DNA of 5,804 bases from an uncultured Treponema sp. Lineage in GTDB: Bacteria; Spirochaetota; Spirochaetia; Treponematales; Treponemataceae. The notes under the pieces are model-generated. The model saw nothing but the letters and a program-made list of their open reading frames with translations, was not told the origin of the DNA and did no database searches. The position numbers and the translations under genes were made by a program. Position 1 is the first letter of the stretch. Every line of letters starts with the position of its first letter. This document shows positions 1 to 5,762 of the stretch, piece by piece. Location: assembly GCA_945833725.1 (NCBI GenBank), contig CAMAFU010000130.1:1-5804 (forward strand). The letters are read 5' to 3'.

Positions 1-309
1 AATTGCAACAACAGAACCAAAAACAAAAATTGAAAAGCATACAGCATAATTCTTTTGTGAAACAGTAAAGCGGTTTGATTTAAAAACAAACAGACCCATT
101 ACCGCAGCAATAAAATTCATTCCCGACGGCAAAATAACCCTTAAAAAAAGATAAACATGCAAAGAAGAAGCTATATAATCCAACTTAAAAAAAGCAGCAA
201 AAACCAAAAGTTCAAAAAACAAAATAAGGAAAAAACCAATCCAGCAAATGCTAATAATTCTTCGCTGCCAGTCTGTGTAAACTTTGTCTTTAAACTCGTT
301 AAATTCCAT
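1..309 (-). CDS. N-terminal part of a multi-pass membrane protein, cut by the window edge
   Basis: The minus strand is open from an ATG at 309-307 to the window edge, giving 103 codons beginning MEFNEFKDKVYTDWQRR. After this short charged N-terminus come three hydrophobic stretches: about residues 19-41 (Ile/Phe/Leu-rich), 50-77, and 87-103, which is still open at the edge. This is the pattern of an inner-membrane protein with at least three helices. No catalytic motif lies in the visible part. The start resembles, from memory, N-terminal membrane domains found ahead of GGDEF (diguanylate cyclase) or similar signalling domains in spirochaetes and clostridia, but the diagnostic domain would be outside the window, so this is only a guess. 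It lies 45 nt downstream of aroA in the same direction and may be the last gene of the operon or start its own transcript. No Shine-Dalgarno sequence is visible before the ATG. The reading frame is convincing; the function is unknown. Confidence 0.75.
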   Translation of the reverse strand, partial: MEFNEFKDKVYTDWQRRIISICWIGFFLILFFELLVFAAFFKLDYIASSLHVYLFLRVILPSGMNFIAAVMGLFVFKSNRFTVSQKNYAVCFSIFVFGSVVAI

Positions 310-315
310 AATCTG

Positions 316-345
316 ATTATAAGTTAAAATTTTAATATAAGTCTA
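316..345 (-). promoter_or_regulatory. Possible promoter for the truncated membrane-protein gene
   Basis: On the minus strand a perfect TATAAT occupies 321-316, six bases before the ATG at 309. An 18-nt spacer separates it from TAGACT (345-340), which matches the -35 consensus at four of six positions. Transcription from it would begin at or next to the start codon, giving a leaderless mRNA, which agrees with the absence of a Shine-Dalgarno sequence. The 45-nt gap is very AT-rich, so a chance TATAAT is quite possible, and read-through from aroA is the simpler explanation. Confidence 0.25.
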
Positions 346-354
346 TGGAATTTA

Positions 355-1704
355 TCAGAGTACTTTGTGCTTTGCATTAAGGCAGCTTTCCATCAATTCA
401 AAAAATTTAGGAAAACTTACGGAACAGCACTCCGCATCCTTTACGGTAAGAACTTCACCTTCAGGAAGGGCAAGCCCCAGACAGTAAAGTGCCATTGCCA
501 TACGGTGATCTCCGTAACTTTCCACAGTGCCTCCGTGCAAAATCTTTCCGCCATTTATTATAAGGGCATCTTCTTTTTCTTCGATATCGGCACCCAGTTT
601 GGAAAGTTCTGTTTTTAACACTTTAAGGCGGTCTGTTTCTTTACGACGGCAAACCTCCGCATCTTCCAAAATAACCTTTCCTTTTGTAAAACAGGCTGCA
701 ACAGCCAAAGCACATATAGCATCAGGAAACGAAGACATTTTTACATGAAGTTCGCCACCTTCTAAATTTTGTGTTGAAAGGCAGTTTTTTCCTTCGCCCC
801 CAATAACTGTTAAAGTTCTGTTTTCTTTATTCCAATCAAGATTTGCACCTATTGAAGAGAGAATTTCAACAATAGCCTCATCTCCCTGAGTTCCGCTGCC
901 GTCAATATTTTCGATTGTAACAGTTGAATTTGTTAAAATGCCTGCAATAAGAGGAAAAGCAACTCCCTCCCAGTCCGACGGAATCGTTTCGTCAAAGGCA
1001 GAAATCTGCACAGGTCCTGATACTTCAATTTTTTTAAAGTCAGAAGAAACAAAGCATTTTGCGCCAACCTTTTCCAGCCATTTTTGAGTCATTGTAAGGT
1101 AAGGAGTTTCTTTCGGGTTTGAAAGGTGAATTTCCAGCTTGCCGTTCATAAGGACAGCACTCATCATCAACCCGGAAATATACTGGCTGCTTACTTCTCC
1201 GGCCGTAACAATAGTTCCGGGTTTAACAGGACCTTTAATAACAAGCGGGCATCCGTTATGATCTGGTATAGAAGTCTGACTAAACCCGCCCAGTTGATTT
1301 ATGGCGTCTGCCAGATGATTTACAGGCCGTTTTCTTATGCTTTCGTCTCCTGTAAAAACACTCCAGCCGGAAAAAACAGCCGCAATAGGAGCAAGAAAAT
1401 AAAGGAGCGAACCGGAATTTCCCACATTTACCACATCATCAGGAAGATGAATGTTATCTCCTGCACCTTCTACAATCCACTGGTTTCCAGCTTCGCCTTC
1501 GTGGGATAAATTTAAATTTACCTTTGCCCCAATAAGCGGAACAGCCGCAGCCGTAGAAAGACAGTCGGCACTAGGAAGAGGATTACGGATTACAGAAGTT
1601 CCTTTTCCAAGAGAAGCAAGAAGAAGAGCTCTTATAGTATGAGATTTTGAGCCGGGAACAACAATACTTCCCTTTAAACTGCATTTTCCAACCTGAATAT
1701 TCAT
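355..1704 (-). CDS. aroA: 3-phosphoshikimate 1-carboxyvinyltransferase (EPSP synthase)
   Basis: This cytoplasmic enzyme joins phosphoenolpyruvate to shikimate-3-phosphate, the sixth step of the shikimate pathway to chorismate. The 449 residues are slightly longer than the usual 425-430 and cover both halves of the fold. Visible family motifs are PGSKSHTIR (K20, S21, R25: shikimate-3-phosphate and PEP binding), GNSGS at 95-99, the RP pair at 126-127 (equivalent of E. coli R124), SSQ at 172-174, the D328 region, KETDR at 355-359, and DHR at 399-401. Two positions differ from E. coli: Y102 replaces the Arg of the GNAGTxxR motif, and V429 stands where Lys411 lies (several class II enzymes also lack that Lys). 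The start is well supported, with GAGGAG at 1715-1710 five bases before the ATG. The gene ends in an in-frame TGA-TAA double stop. It begins 33 nt after mraY and is probably co-transcribed with it. Function is confident; catalytic properties are not. Confidence 0.95.
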   Translation of the reverse strand: MNIQVGKCSLKGSIVVPGSKSHTIRALLLASLGKGTSVIRNPLPSADCLSTAAAVPLIGAKVNLNLSHEGEAGNQWIVEGAGDNIHLPDDVVNVGNSGSLLYFLAPIAAVFSGWSVFTGDESIRKRPVNHLADAINQLGGFSQTSIPDHNGCPLVIKGPVKPGTIVTAGEVSSQYISGLMMSAVLMNGKLEIHLSNPKETPYLTMTQKWLEKVGAKCFVSSDFKKIEVSGPVQISAFDETIPSDWEGVAFPLIAGILTNSTVTIENIDGSGTQGDEAIVEILSSIGANLDWNKENRTLTVIGGEGKNCLSTQNLEGGELHVKMSSFPDAICALAVAACFTKGKVILEDAEVCRRKETDRLKVLKTELSKLGADIEEKEDALIINGGKILHGGTVESYGDHRMAMALYCLGLALPEGEVLTVKDAECCSVSFPKFFELMESCLNAKHKVL

Positions 1705-1737
1705 ATTTTCTCCTCGTTGCGGCAGTGCATGGATAAA

Positions 1738-2808
1738 TTACCGGACTTTAAACATAATTCCCACTACAGCAAGGGTAATAAGAAGCTGCAGCATCATGAA
1801 TTTTATTAAAATTTGAGTAGGCGACCATCCGAATTTTACTTTCATGTGATCATGCAGCGGAAACCTTATGGACGAAAAAAAGTTGATATGAAAAAACCTT
1901 TTTAAAAAAACTTTCATAAGTCCAAGCCCACCGTTCACAAAAATAATAGACGAAGTTGCAAATATTAAAAAAGGGTTGCCGCTTATCATAACAGAAAGGC
2001 CTATAAAAAAACCAAGAGCCCGGCTGCCTGCATCTCCCATAAGACATTTACTCGGATAAGCATTGTGCCACAAATATCCCATAAGAACACCGGCAAGACA
2101 GAAGGTCATAACAGCCCAGCTGGCACCGTTTTTTACGCTGGGAACAAGAAGATAGGCAGCAATGTCTTTATGACCGAGAATAAAATAAAAAATAACGCCC
2201 ACTGTAAGCAGAGCAATAAGAACAAGAGAAGAACTTAAACCGTCTACTCCATCGGTACAGTTCGTAGTATTAACAGAAGCCCATATTAAAACAGTAGAAA
2301 TAACAACAAATACCCATGGAGCAACAGAAATTTTATGAGTTAAAAACGGCAGCCAGAAATAAATTTTGTCGTCGGAACTTTCTCCTGTAAGATACACAGC
2401 CAGAAGAACAGATGCTGCAAGACTTATTATAAGATCCAGAAGTGCTTTTTTGTATTCCCCCCAGCTTTTAATGCTTCTGTCATCAAGAAAACCTGTAAGC
2501 ATCATAAGCCAGGTAAGAGCCAGAGCAGAAAGTTCAAACCAGTCCAGAGGAACAAAAAGAATGCTCAGCAAAACAAAAACTGAAATAAAAAAAACTCCGA
2601 CACCAGTTGGTTTACCTTTGGCTGCTTCCCCATTTACAGTAAACTCCCTTCCCCTGTCGTGAGGCATAAACTTAAAAAAATGCGGCATCCCAAACCGGAC
2701 AACAATAAAACCGCAATACAGGGAAAGTACAATAAGAACCGTATAAGACTGCAAAAGACGCGCAGGACCAAAATATTGATTTAACAATCCACCGAGAAAA
2801 TAAAGCAT
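1738..2808 (-). CDS. mraY: Phospho-N-acetylmuramoyl-pentapeptide-transferase (lipid I synthase)
   Basis: This integral membrane enzyme transfers phospho-MurNAc-pentapeptide from UDP to undecaprenyl phosphate, forming lipid I in the first membrane step of peptidoglycan synthesis. The 356 residues match the family length (about 360), with roughly ten hydrophobic segments. Family landmarks appear in order: an N-terminal MLYFL...SYTVL segment, GKPTGVGVFF at 65-74 (equivalent of GxPTMGG), the DD pair D109-D110 after GFL, NTTNCTDGVDGL at 180-191 (NxxNxTDGxDGL), MGDAGSRALG at 257-266 with nucleophile or Mg ligand candidate D259, and a C-terminal PLHDH at 317-321. The last is normally a triple His; here the middle His is Asp. 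The motifs fit MraY better than WecA because of the N-terminal pattern and the PLHxH block. The ATG lies 10 nt after the upstream stop, has no Shine-Dalgarno sequence, and no in-frame ATG or GTG lies between it and a TAG at 2841, so coupling to the upstream gene is likely. Confidence 0.93.
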   Translation of the reverse strand: MLYFLGGLLNQYFGPARLLQSYTVLIVLSLYCGFIVVRFGMPHFFKFMPHDRGREFTVNGEAAKGKPTGVGVFFISVFVLLSILFVPLDWFELSALALTWLMMLTGFLDDRSIKSWGEYKKALLDLIISLAASVLLAVYLTGESSDDKIYFWLPFLTHKISVAPWVFVVISTVLIWASVNTTNCTDGVDGLSSSLVLIALLTVGVIFYFILGHKDIAAYLLVPSVKNGASWAVMTFCLAGVLMGYLWHNAYPSKCLMGDAGSRALGFFIGLSVMISGNPFLIFATSSIIFVNGGLGLMKVFLKRFFHINFFSSIRFPLHDHMKVKFGWSPTQILIKFMMLQLLITLAVVGIMFKVR

Positions 2809-2818
2809 AAATTTTATT

Positions 2819-4177
2819 TTATCGAAGACAGACCGATTCTACAAGGTTTAAGGATTTAGGGCGCACAGAAATATTCTTACTTTCACTAAAAACAACTCTG
2901 GAACCGTGAAAATATTCTACAGTTACAGAATAATCTCCCTTTTCCAGATTAAAACCGGCCACACTTGCTTCGGATGGAAAATATCTTGAAGATCGGACAT
3001 CTGCCCTTTCAACAACTTCTGTAGTAACTTTGCTTGTAATGTCCAGAAGGGTAAAAAACAATGCCACCGAAGAATCATCAGACTTTTGGGCATTTTCGGC
3101 CATTGTATTTATAAAAGTATTTGAAACAGAACGGGCAATGGAACGGGCCAGCGATTTTGCATAAATAACCGATTCTTTCTGCCTGAAAGTATCTAGAGCA
3201 ATATTTTCGATAGATTCAATTTTTTCTGCAGGAAAATAAAAAGTGCTGTTTGATTTAAGATTTGTGGCCTTAACCCTTACGGAAGTAATATAAGAAGGTC
3301 TTTTTTCCATAACAGGCAGGGCAAGTTTATACCAGACATCAGAACTCCAGTACGCCCGGACAACCTCTTCCTTTTTAACAGGTGCATTTCCGGTAAAAAT
3401 AATCACATTAAGCCGGCATTTATTGTCTGGAACAGAAAGTTCCTCCTTTACGCAAGACGGCACCGGAAAATTATAAAGGTTCTTTTGCTTTTCGAAAGCC
3501 TTGTAAATGAATTTATAATCAACTTCCGCATTACCCAAATCACCTTCCGTACGGTAAAGAAGAAGACTTAAATATCTTGCCAGAGCAGAATCGCTAAACT
3601 GTATGGAAACTTTTTTTACTTTTACATCACTTTCGCTGTCTGTATTTTTGCATAAAGTTTCGTATTTTTGCTGAAGGAGTTTTAATTTATTGTCGAACCT
3701 TCTTACTTCCACCATGCCGTCTTCGATTTTTCCAAGGTGAATATAATTAAGAGCCATAAAAATATTAGTATAAATATCTTCAAAAGCCTCGCCGGAATAA
3801 TCTTTTACATTGTCGTTTGTTACAGCACTGGCCACAGACTGAAAAAAACTGTCCGCAGAATATTCGGCACAAAGTTTTTCAGCCAGAGAAAGTTTATAAT
3901 TCGATTCATTAAATTCCCCGGCAAAGTGATTCAAAATTCCCGTATCAAGATTAAAAAGCAGCGTATCCCTGTCCGAATAAATGTACCCGGCTTCATTTTC
4001 CAATGCTCCCTGCGCCTCCAGAAACTTTCCTGTTTTTACAAAGCGGTCAATGGAAGAAAAATCATAATCGGCCATAGTAACGCAGCTGAAAAACAGAAAA
4101 ACAGACAGGGGCAGAAAAAACTTTTTCGTAAAAAATTTCTGCATCTTACTCAATATGTAAAAAAAACGACGACTCAA
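2819..4177 (-). CDS. Predicted lipoprotein of the COG3014 type, TPR-like N-terminal half
   Basis: The 452-residue product starts with a basic n-region, a hydrophobic core and Cys32 in the sequence FLFFSC, which fits lipoprotein export and lipidation with the relaxed lipobox of spirochaetes. Residues 35-175 are helical and TPR-like, including the stretch DYSGEAFEDIYTNIFMALNY (126-145) followed by LGKIEDGMVEVRR (148-160), a pattern I associate with COG3014. The second half has a beta-rich segment (255-325), a helical region with SLARSIARS (342-350), and a closing ADVRSSRYFP block (392-401) followed by a short beta domain. That family has no established molecular role; from memory, relatives sit near outer-membrane lipoproteins, some linked to penicillin-binding-protein control, so an envelope role is an inference. 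The chosen start is TTG because GGAGG lies five bases before it; an internal ATG (residue 12, 4144-4142) would still give a complete 20-residue signal peptide. It follows the M20 gene by 58 nt and ends 10 nt before mraY. Confidence 0.82.
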   Translation of the reverse strand: MSRRFFYILSKMQKFFTKKFFLPLSVFLFFSCVTMADYDFSSIDRFVKTGKFLEAQGALENEAGYIYSDRDTLLFNLDTGILNHFAGEFNESNYKLSLAEKLCAEYSADSFFQSVASAVTNDNVKDYSGEAFEDIYTNIFMALNYIHLGKIEDGMVEVRRFDNKLKLLQQKYETLCKNTDSESDVKVKKVSIQFSDSALARYLSLLLYRTEGDLGNAEVDYKFIYKAFEKQKNLYNFPVPSCVKEELSVPDNKCRLNVIIFTGNAPVKKEEVVRAYWSSDVWYKLALPVMEKRPSYITSVRVKATNLKSNSTFYFPAEKIESIENIALDTFRQKESVIYAKSLARSIARSVSNTFINTMAENAQKSDDSSVALFFTLLDITSKVTTEVVERADVRSSRYFPSEASVAGFNLEKGDYSVTVEYFHGSRVVFSESKNISVRPKSLNLVESVCLR

Positions 4178-4182
4178 AAAAA

Positions 4183-4187
4183 CCTCC
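4183..4187 (-). promoter_or_regulatory. Shine-Dalgarno sequence that decides a TTG start
   Basis: GGAGG on the minus strand, five bases before the TTG at 4177-4175, is the only strong ribosome-binding signal upstream of the lipoprotein gene. The ATG 33 nt further on has only a weak GAG at very short spacing. This favours TTG initiation, although both starts give a usable signal peptide. Confidence 0.65.
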
Positions 4188-4235
4188 GAAAAAATCCAAA
4201 AATCCGCCGCAACCTGCCAGATGTAAATTTAAAAA

Positions 4236-5480
4236 TCAACTCATAAAAACCCAGGCCAAAGTCTGAGCATCTTTTATAATGTTTTGAATAAAGCAGTATT
4301 CTTCCGGCTGATGACAAACTTCGTCCATTGTAGACCATATTGCAGCATCAAAACCATAATTCCTTAATTCTGCGCCCACAGTTCCGCCACCTATTCCCAC
4401 CGGTCTTGCTTTAATTCCGTGAGTTTCCAGAAGGGCTTTGGAAAGTTTTTCTACAACAGGGGAATTTACAGAAGTTGCCGGAGACTGCTGAGCCTGCACT
4501 TCTTCCAAATCAACTTTAACGCCGAATTTTTCTTCAATCTGCCGTACCCTGGATTTTATTTCGTTTCTAACAGTATCAAGGGTATAGCACGGAAGAATCC
4601 GGCAATCCACATAAAACACATCGTCCCCGGGAATAATATTTACTGTTTCTACATTGCTTTCTTTTTTTGTAGGCTGAAAAGTAGAATAAGGCGGAGAAAA
4701 AAGAGAATCTTTTCTGTCAAAGAAATTTTCCATATCGTTAAGCAGAACAGCTAGAGCACACCCGGCAAGAAAAGCATTTTTACCTTTATGAGGCATTGAA
4801 CCGTGAGTCTGCTCCCCGGTAACATGAACTTTAAGCCACAGAATATTTTTTTCTGCAACCTCAATAGTTTCCCCTTTAGAATCGCCGCCGTCCGGAATAA
4901 TAATTAAATCGTTTTGACCAAAAATTTCCTTGTGTTCCTTTAAAAGAAATTTAATTCCGTATTCAGAGCCAAATTCTTCGTCGGCCATAAAAAGAAGTTT
5001 TACATTGCATGAAGGCGTAACATTCTTTTTTACAAGAGCCAAAAGAGCCGTAACACCAGAAACAAGTCCCTGCTGATTGTCTTCAACCCCGCGACCTGTT
5101 ATTTTGCCGGAATTTTCATCAAAACGGACTTTCCACGGATTCCCATTCCATTTTGACAAATCTCCCGGAGGAACCACATCAAGATGAGCCATAACCCAAA
5201 CAGACTGCTGTGTATTTTTGCCTTCCACCGTAAGAATAAGATTAGGCCTTACCCCGGAAGAAACACGGCTGTCCTGACAGTTAAATTCAGAAAACTGACT
5301 TTCGTTAAAACCTTCGTTTAAAAGAAATTTTTTAAGGGCAGCACATTTTTCACTTTCACCGTTGCCGCCGCTTTCTGGAGCCATGGCCGGAATTGATGTT
5401 AAAATTTCCTGAAGTTCAAGAATTTTACTTTTTAATCCAAAAATTTCGTTTTTTACACATTCAAAATTATTCTGATTCAT
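4236..5480 (-). CDS. M20-family metallo-hydrolase (DapE/ArgE-like peptidase or deacylase)
   Basis: A 414-residue, probably cytoplasmic zinc- or cobalt-type hydrolase of the M20 clan. The two-metal site is complete: H99 and D101 in MAHLDVVPPG, D134 in GRGVEDNQQG (bridging ligand), E168-E169 in MADEEFGS (general base and ligand), D197 in IIPDGGD, and H390 in VCHQPEE. H226 in THGSMPH lies at the start of the dimerisation lid and matches the substrate-contacting His of the family. The C-terminal GIGGGTVGAELR (362-373) is also typical. The opening IPAMAPESGG (30-39) recalls the subgroup often annotated as succinyl-diaminopimelate desuccinylase or uncharacterised M20 metallo-hydrolase. The substrate cannot be read from the sequence. 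A strict DapE role is doubtful if the host is a treponeme, because those are reported to use ornithine rather than diaminopimelate in peptidoglycan. ATG is preceded by AAAGGT with a six-base spacer. It is the first gene of the co-directional block; no good promoter lies directly ahead of it. Confidence 0.9.
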   Translation of the reverse strand: MNQNNFECVKNEIFGLKSKILELQEILTSIPAMAPESGGNGESEKCAALKKFLLNEGFNESQFSEFNCQDSRVSSGVRPNLILTVEGKNTQQSVWVMAHLDVVPPGDLSKWNGNPWKVRFDENSGKITGRGVEDNQQGLVSGVTALLALVKKNVTPSCNVKLLFMADEEFGSEYGIKFLLKEHKEIFGQNDLIIIPDGGDSKGETIEVAEKNILWLKVHVTGEQTHGSMPHKGKNAFLAGCALAVLLNDMENFFDRKDSLFSPPYSTFQPTKKESNVETVNIIPGDDVFYVDCRILPCYTLDTVRNEIKSRVRQIEEKFGVKVDLEEVQAQQSPATSVNSPVVEKLSKALLETHGIKARPVGIGGGTVGAELRNYGFDAAIWSTMDEVCHQPEEYCFIQNIIKDAQTLAWVFMS

Positions 5481-5508
5481 AACTTAACCTTTATATTCAG
5501 CAAATGGG

Positions 5509-5624
5509 CGGCTTTTGTTCCGCAAAGCTCCACAAAACCGGGCTATACGCACTTCCGCTATACGCTCCATCCGGCAAGCCGGACGCTACGCGGTGCTCCA
5601 ATCCCTGCCGCAATAACGCAATAA
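5509..5624. repeat. GC-rich intergenic block with palindromes and short direct repeats
   Basis: Positions 5521-5610 contain 56 G or C in 90 bases, against 16 in 60 for 5701-5760. Internal structure is dense: an inverted repeat CGGCTTTTGT/ACAAAACCG (5509-5518 with 5532-5540, one bulged base); GCTATACGC twice at 5542-5550 and 5557-5565 (15-nt period); a 6-bp hairpin TCCGGC-AA-GCCGGA at 5570-5583; and CGCAATAA in tandem at 5609-5624. The composition and the GCTCCAATCCCTGCCGC stretch resemble dispersed intergenic palindromic elements seen in spirochaete and Bacteroidetes genomes. A single copy in this window cannot prove that it is repeated elsewhere. It would be part of the 5' leader of the M20 gene if transcription starts upstream. 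An open plus-strand frame across it has no coding support. Confidence 0.5.
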
Positions 5625-5657
5625 AAAAAATACCCTCTCTGAAAAGCCAGGGAGGGT
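5623..5657 (-). terminator. Strong intrinsic terminator
   Basis: On the minus strand ACCCTCCCTG (5657-5648), loop GCTTTT and CAGAGAGGGT (5647-5632 for loop and arm) form a 10-bp stem with one G-U pair. One A and then eight consecutive T (5630-5623) follow. On the plus strand the stem has no following T-run, so it works only leftward. It lies between the promoter-like site at 5762-5735 and the M20 gene, so it ends either a short independent RNA or a leader. Confidence 0.85.
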
Positions 5658-5728
5658 GTGAAAAAACCCGATTTTTAAATTTACTCTCGGTTTTTCATAA
5701 AATTCCAAGGACAGAAAAACTGCCCGAT
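5623..5728 (-). ncRNA. Candidate small RNA or attenuated leader, about 105 nt
   Basis: The segment runs from the predicted transcription start (about 5728) to the end of the terminator T-run. It can form GGGCAG-TTTTT-CTGTCC just after the start (6 bp, one G-U), then CTTGG (5709-5705) with CCGAG (5690-5686), then the terminator hairpin. CCGA could instead pair with TCGGG at 5671-5667, so two alternative folds exist. No open frame of useful length is present; the longest start with a near-ribosome-binding site is a five-codon frame MKNRE at 5698-5681. I do not recognise the RNA as 4.5S, 6S, tmRNA or a known riboswitch. No pairing that clearly breaks the terminator stem was found, which slightly favours a standalone RNA over a switch. 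The evidence is only promoter, hairpins and terminator. Confidence 0.35.
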
Positions 5729-5734
5729 GAAAAA

Positions 5735-5762
5735 ATTATAACACAAAAAAATAAAAATTCAA
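5735..5762 (-). promoter_or_regulatory. Sigma70-type promoter
   Basis: On the minus strand TTGAAT (5762-5757) is followed after 16 bases by a perfect TATAAT (5740-5735). The -35 matches four of six consensus positions. The expected start is near 5728. The spacer is T-rich, so some chance resemblance is likely, but this is the best promoter in the window, and a matching terminator lies about 100 nt downstream. It may serve the small RNA alone or, by read-through, the M20-lipoprotein-mraY-aroA block. Confidence 0.5.

Noticed and set aside
310..354. Terminator between aroA and the truncated gene
   Set aside because: The gap contains AAAATTTT but no GC stem followed by a T-run.
1850..2047. Second minus-strand frame of 65 codons inside mraY
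   Set aside because: It is out of frame within a gene whose own frame shows all MraY motifs; there is no sign of a frameshift.
4178..4235. Terminator or promoter between the M20 and lipoprotein genes
   Set aside because: Only weak GC-rich pairings near 4201-4220 and two GGATTTTT copies are visible, with no stable stem or -35/-10 pair; the gap is short enough for an operon.
3737..4246. Plus-strand open frame of 169 codons opposite the lipoprotein gene
   Set aside because: It is antisense to a well-supported gene, and its Lys/Ile/Arg-rich product is what the complement of this AT-rich coding sequence would give.
5661..5695. Inverted repeat AAAAAACCCGA with TCGGTTTTT as a second terminator
   Set aside because: The G/C part of the stem is only four to five pairs with a bulge, and the loop is about 15 nt, so it is too weak to call; it is kept only as an alternative fold of the candidate RNA.
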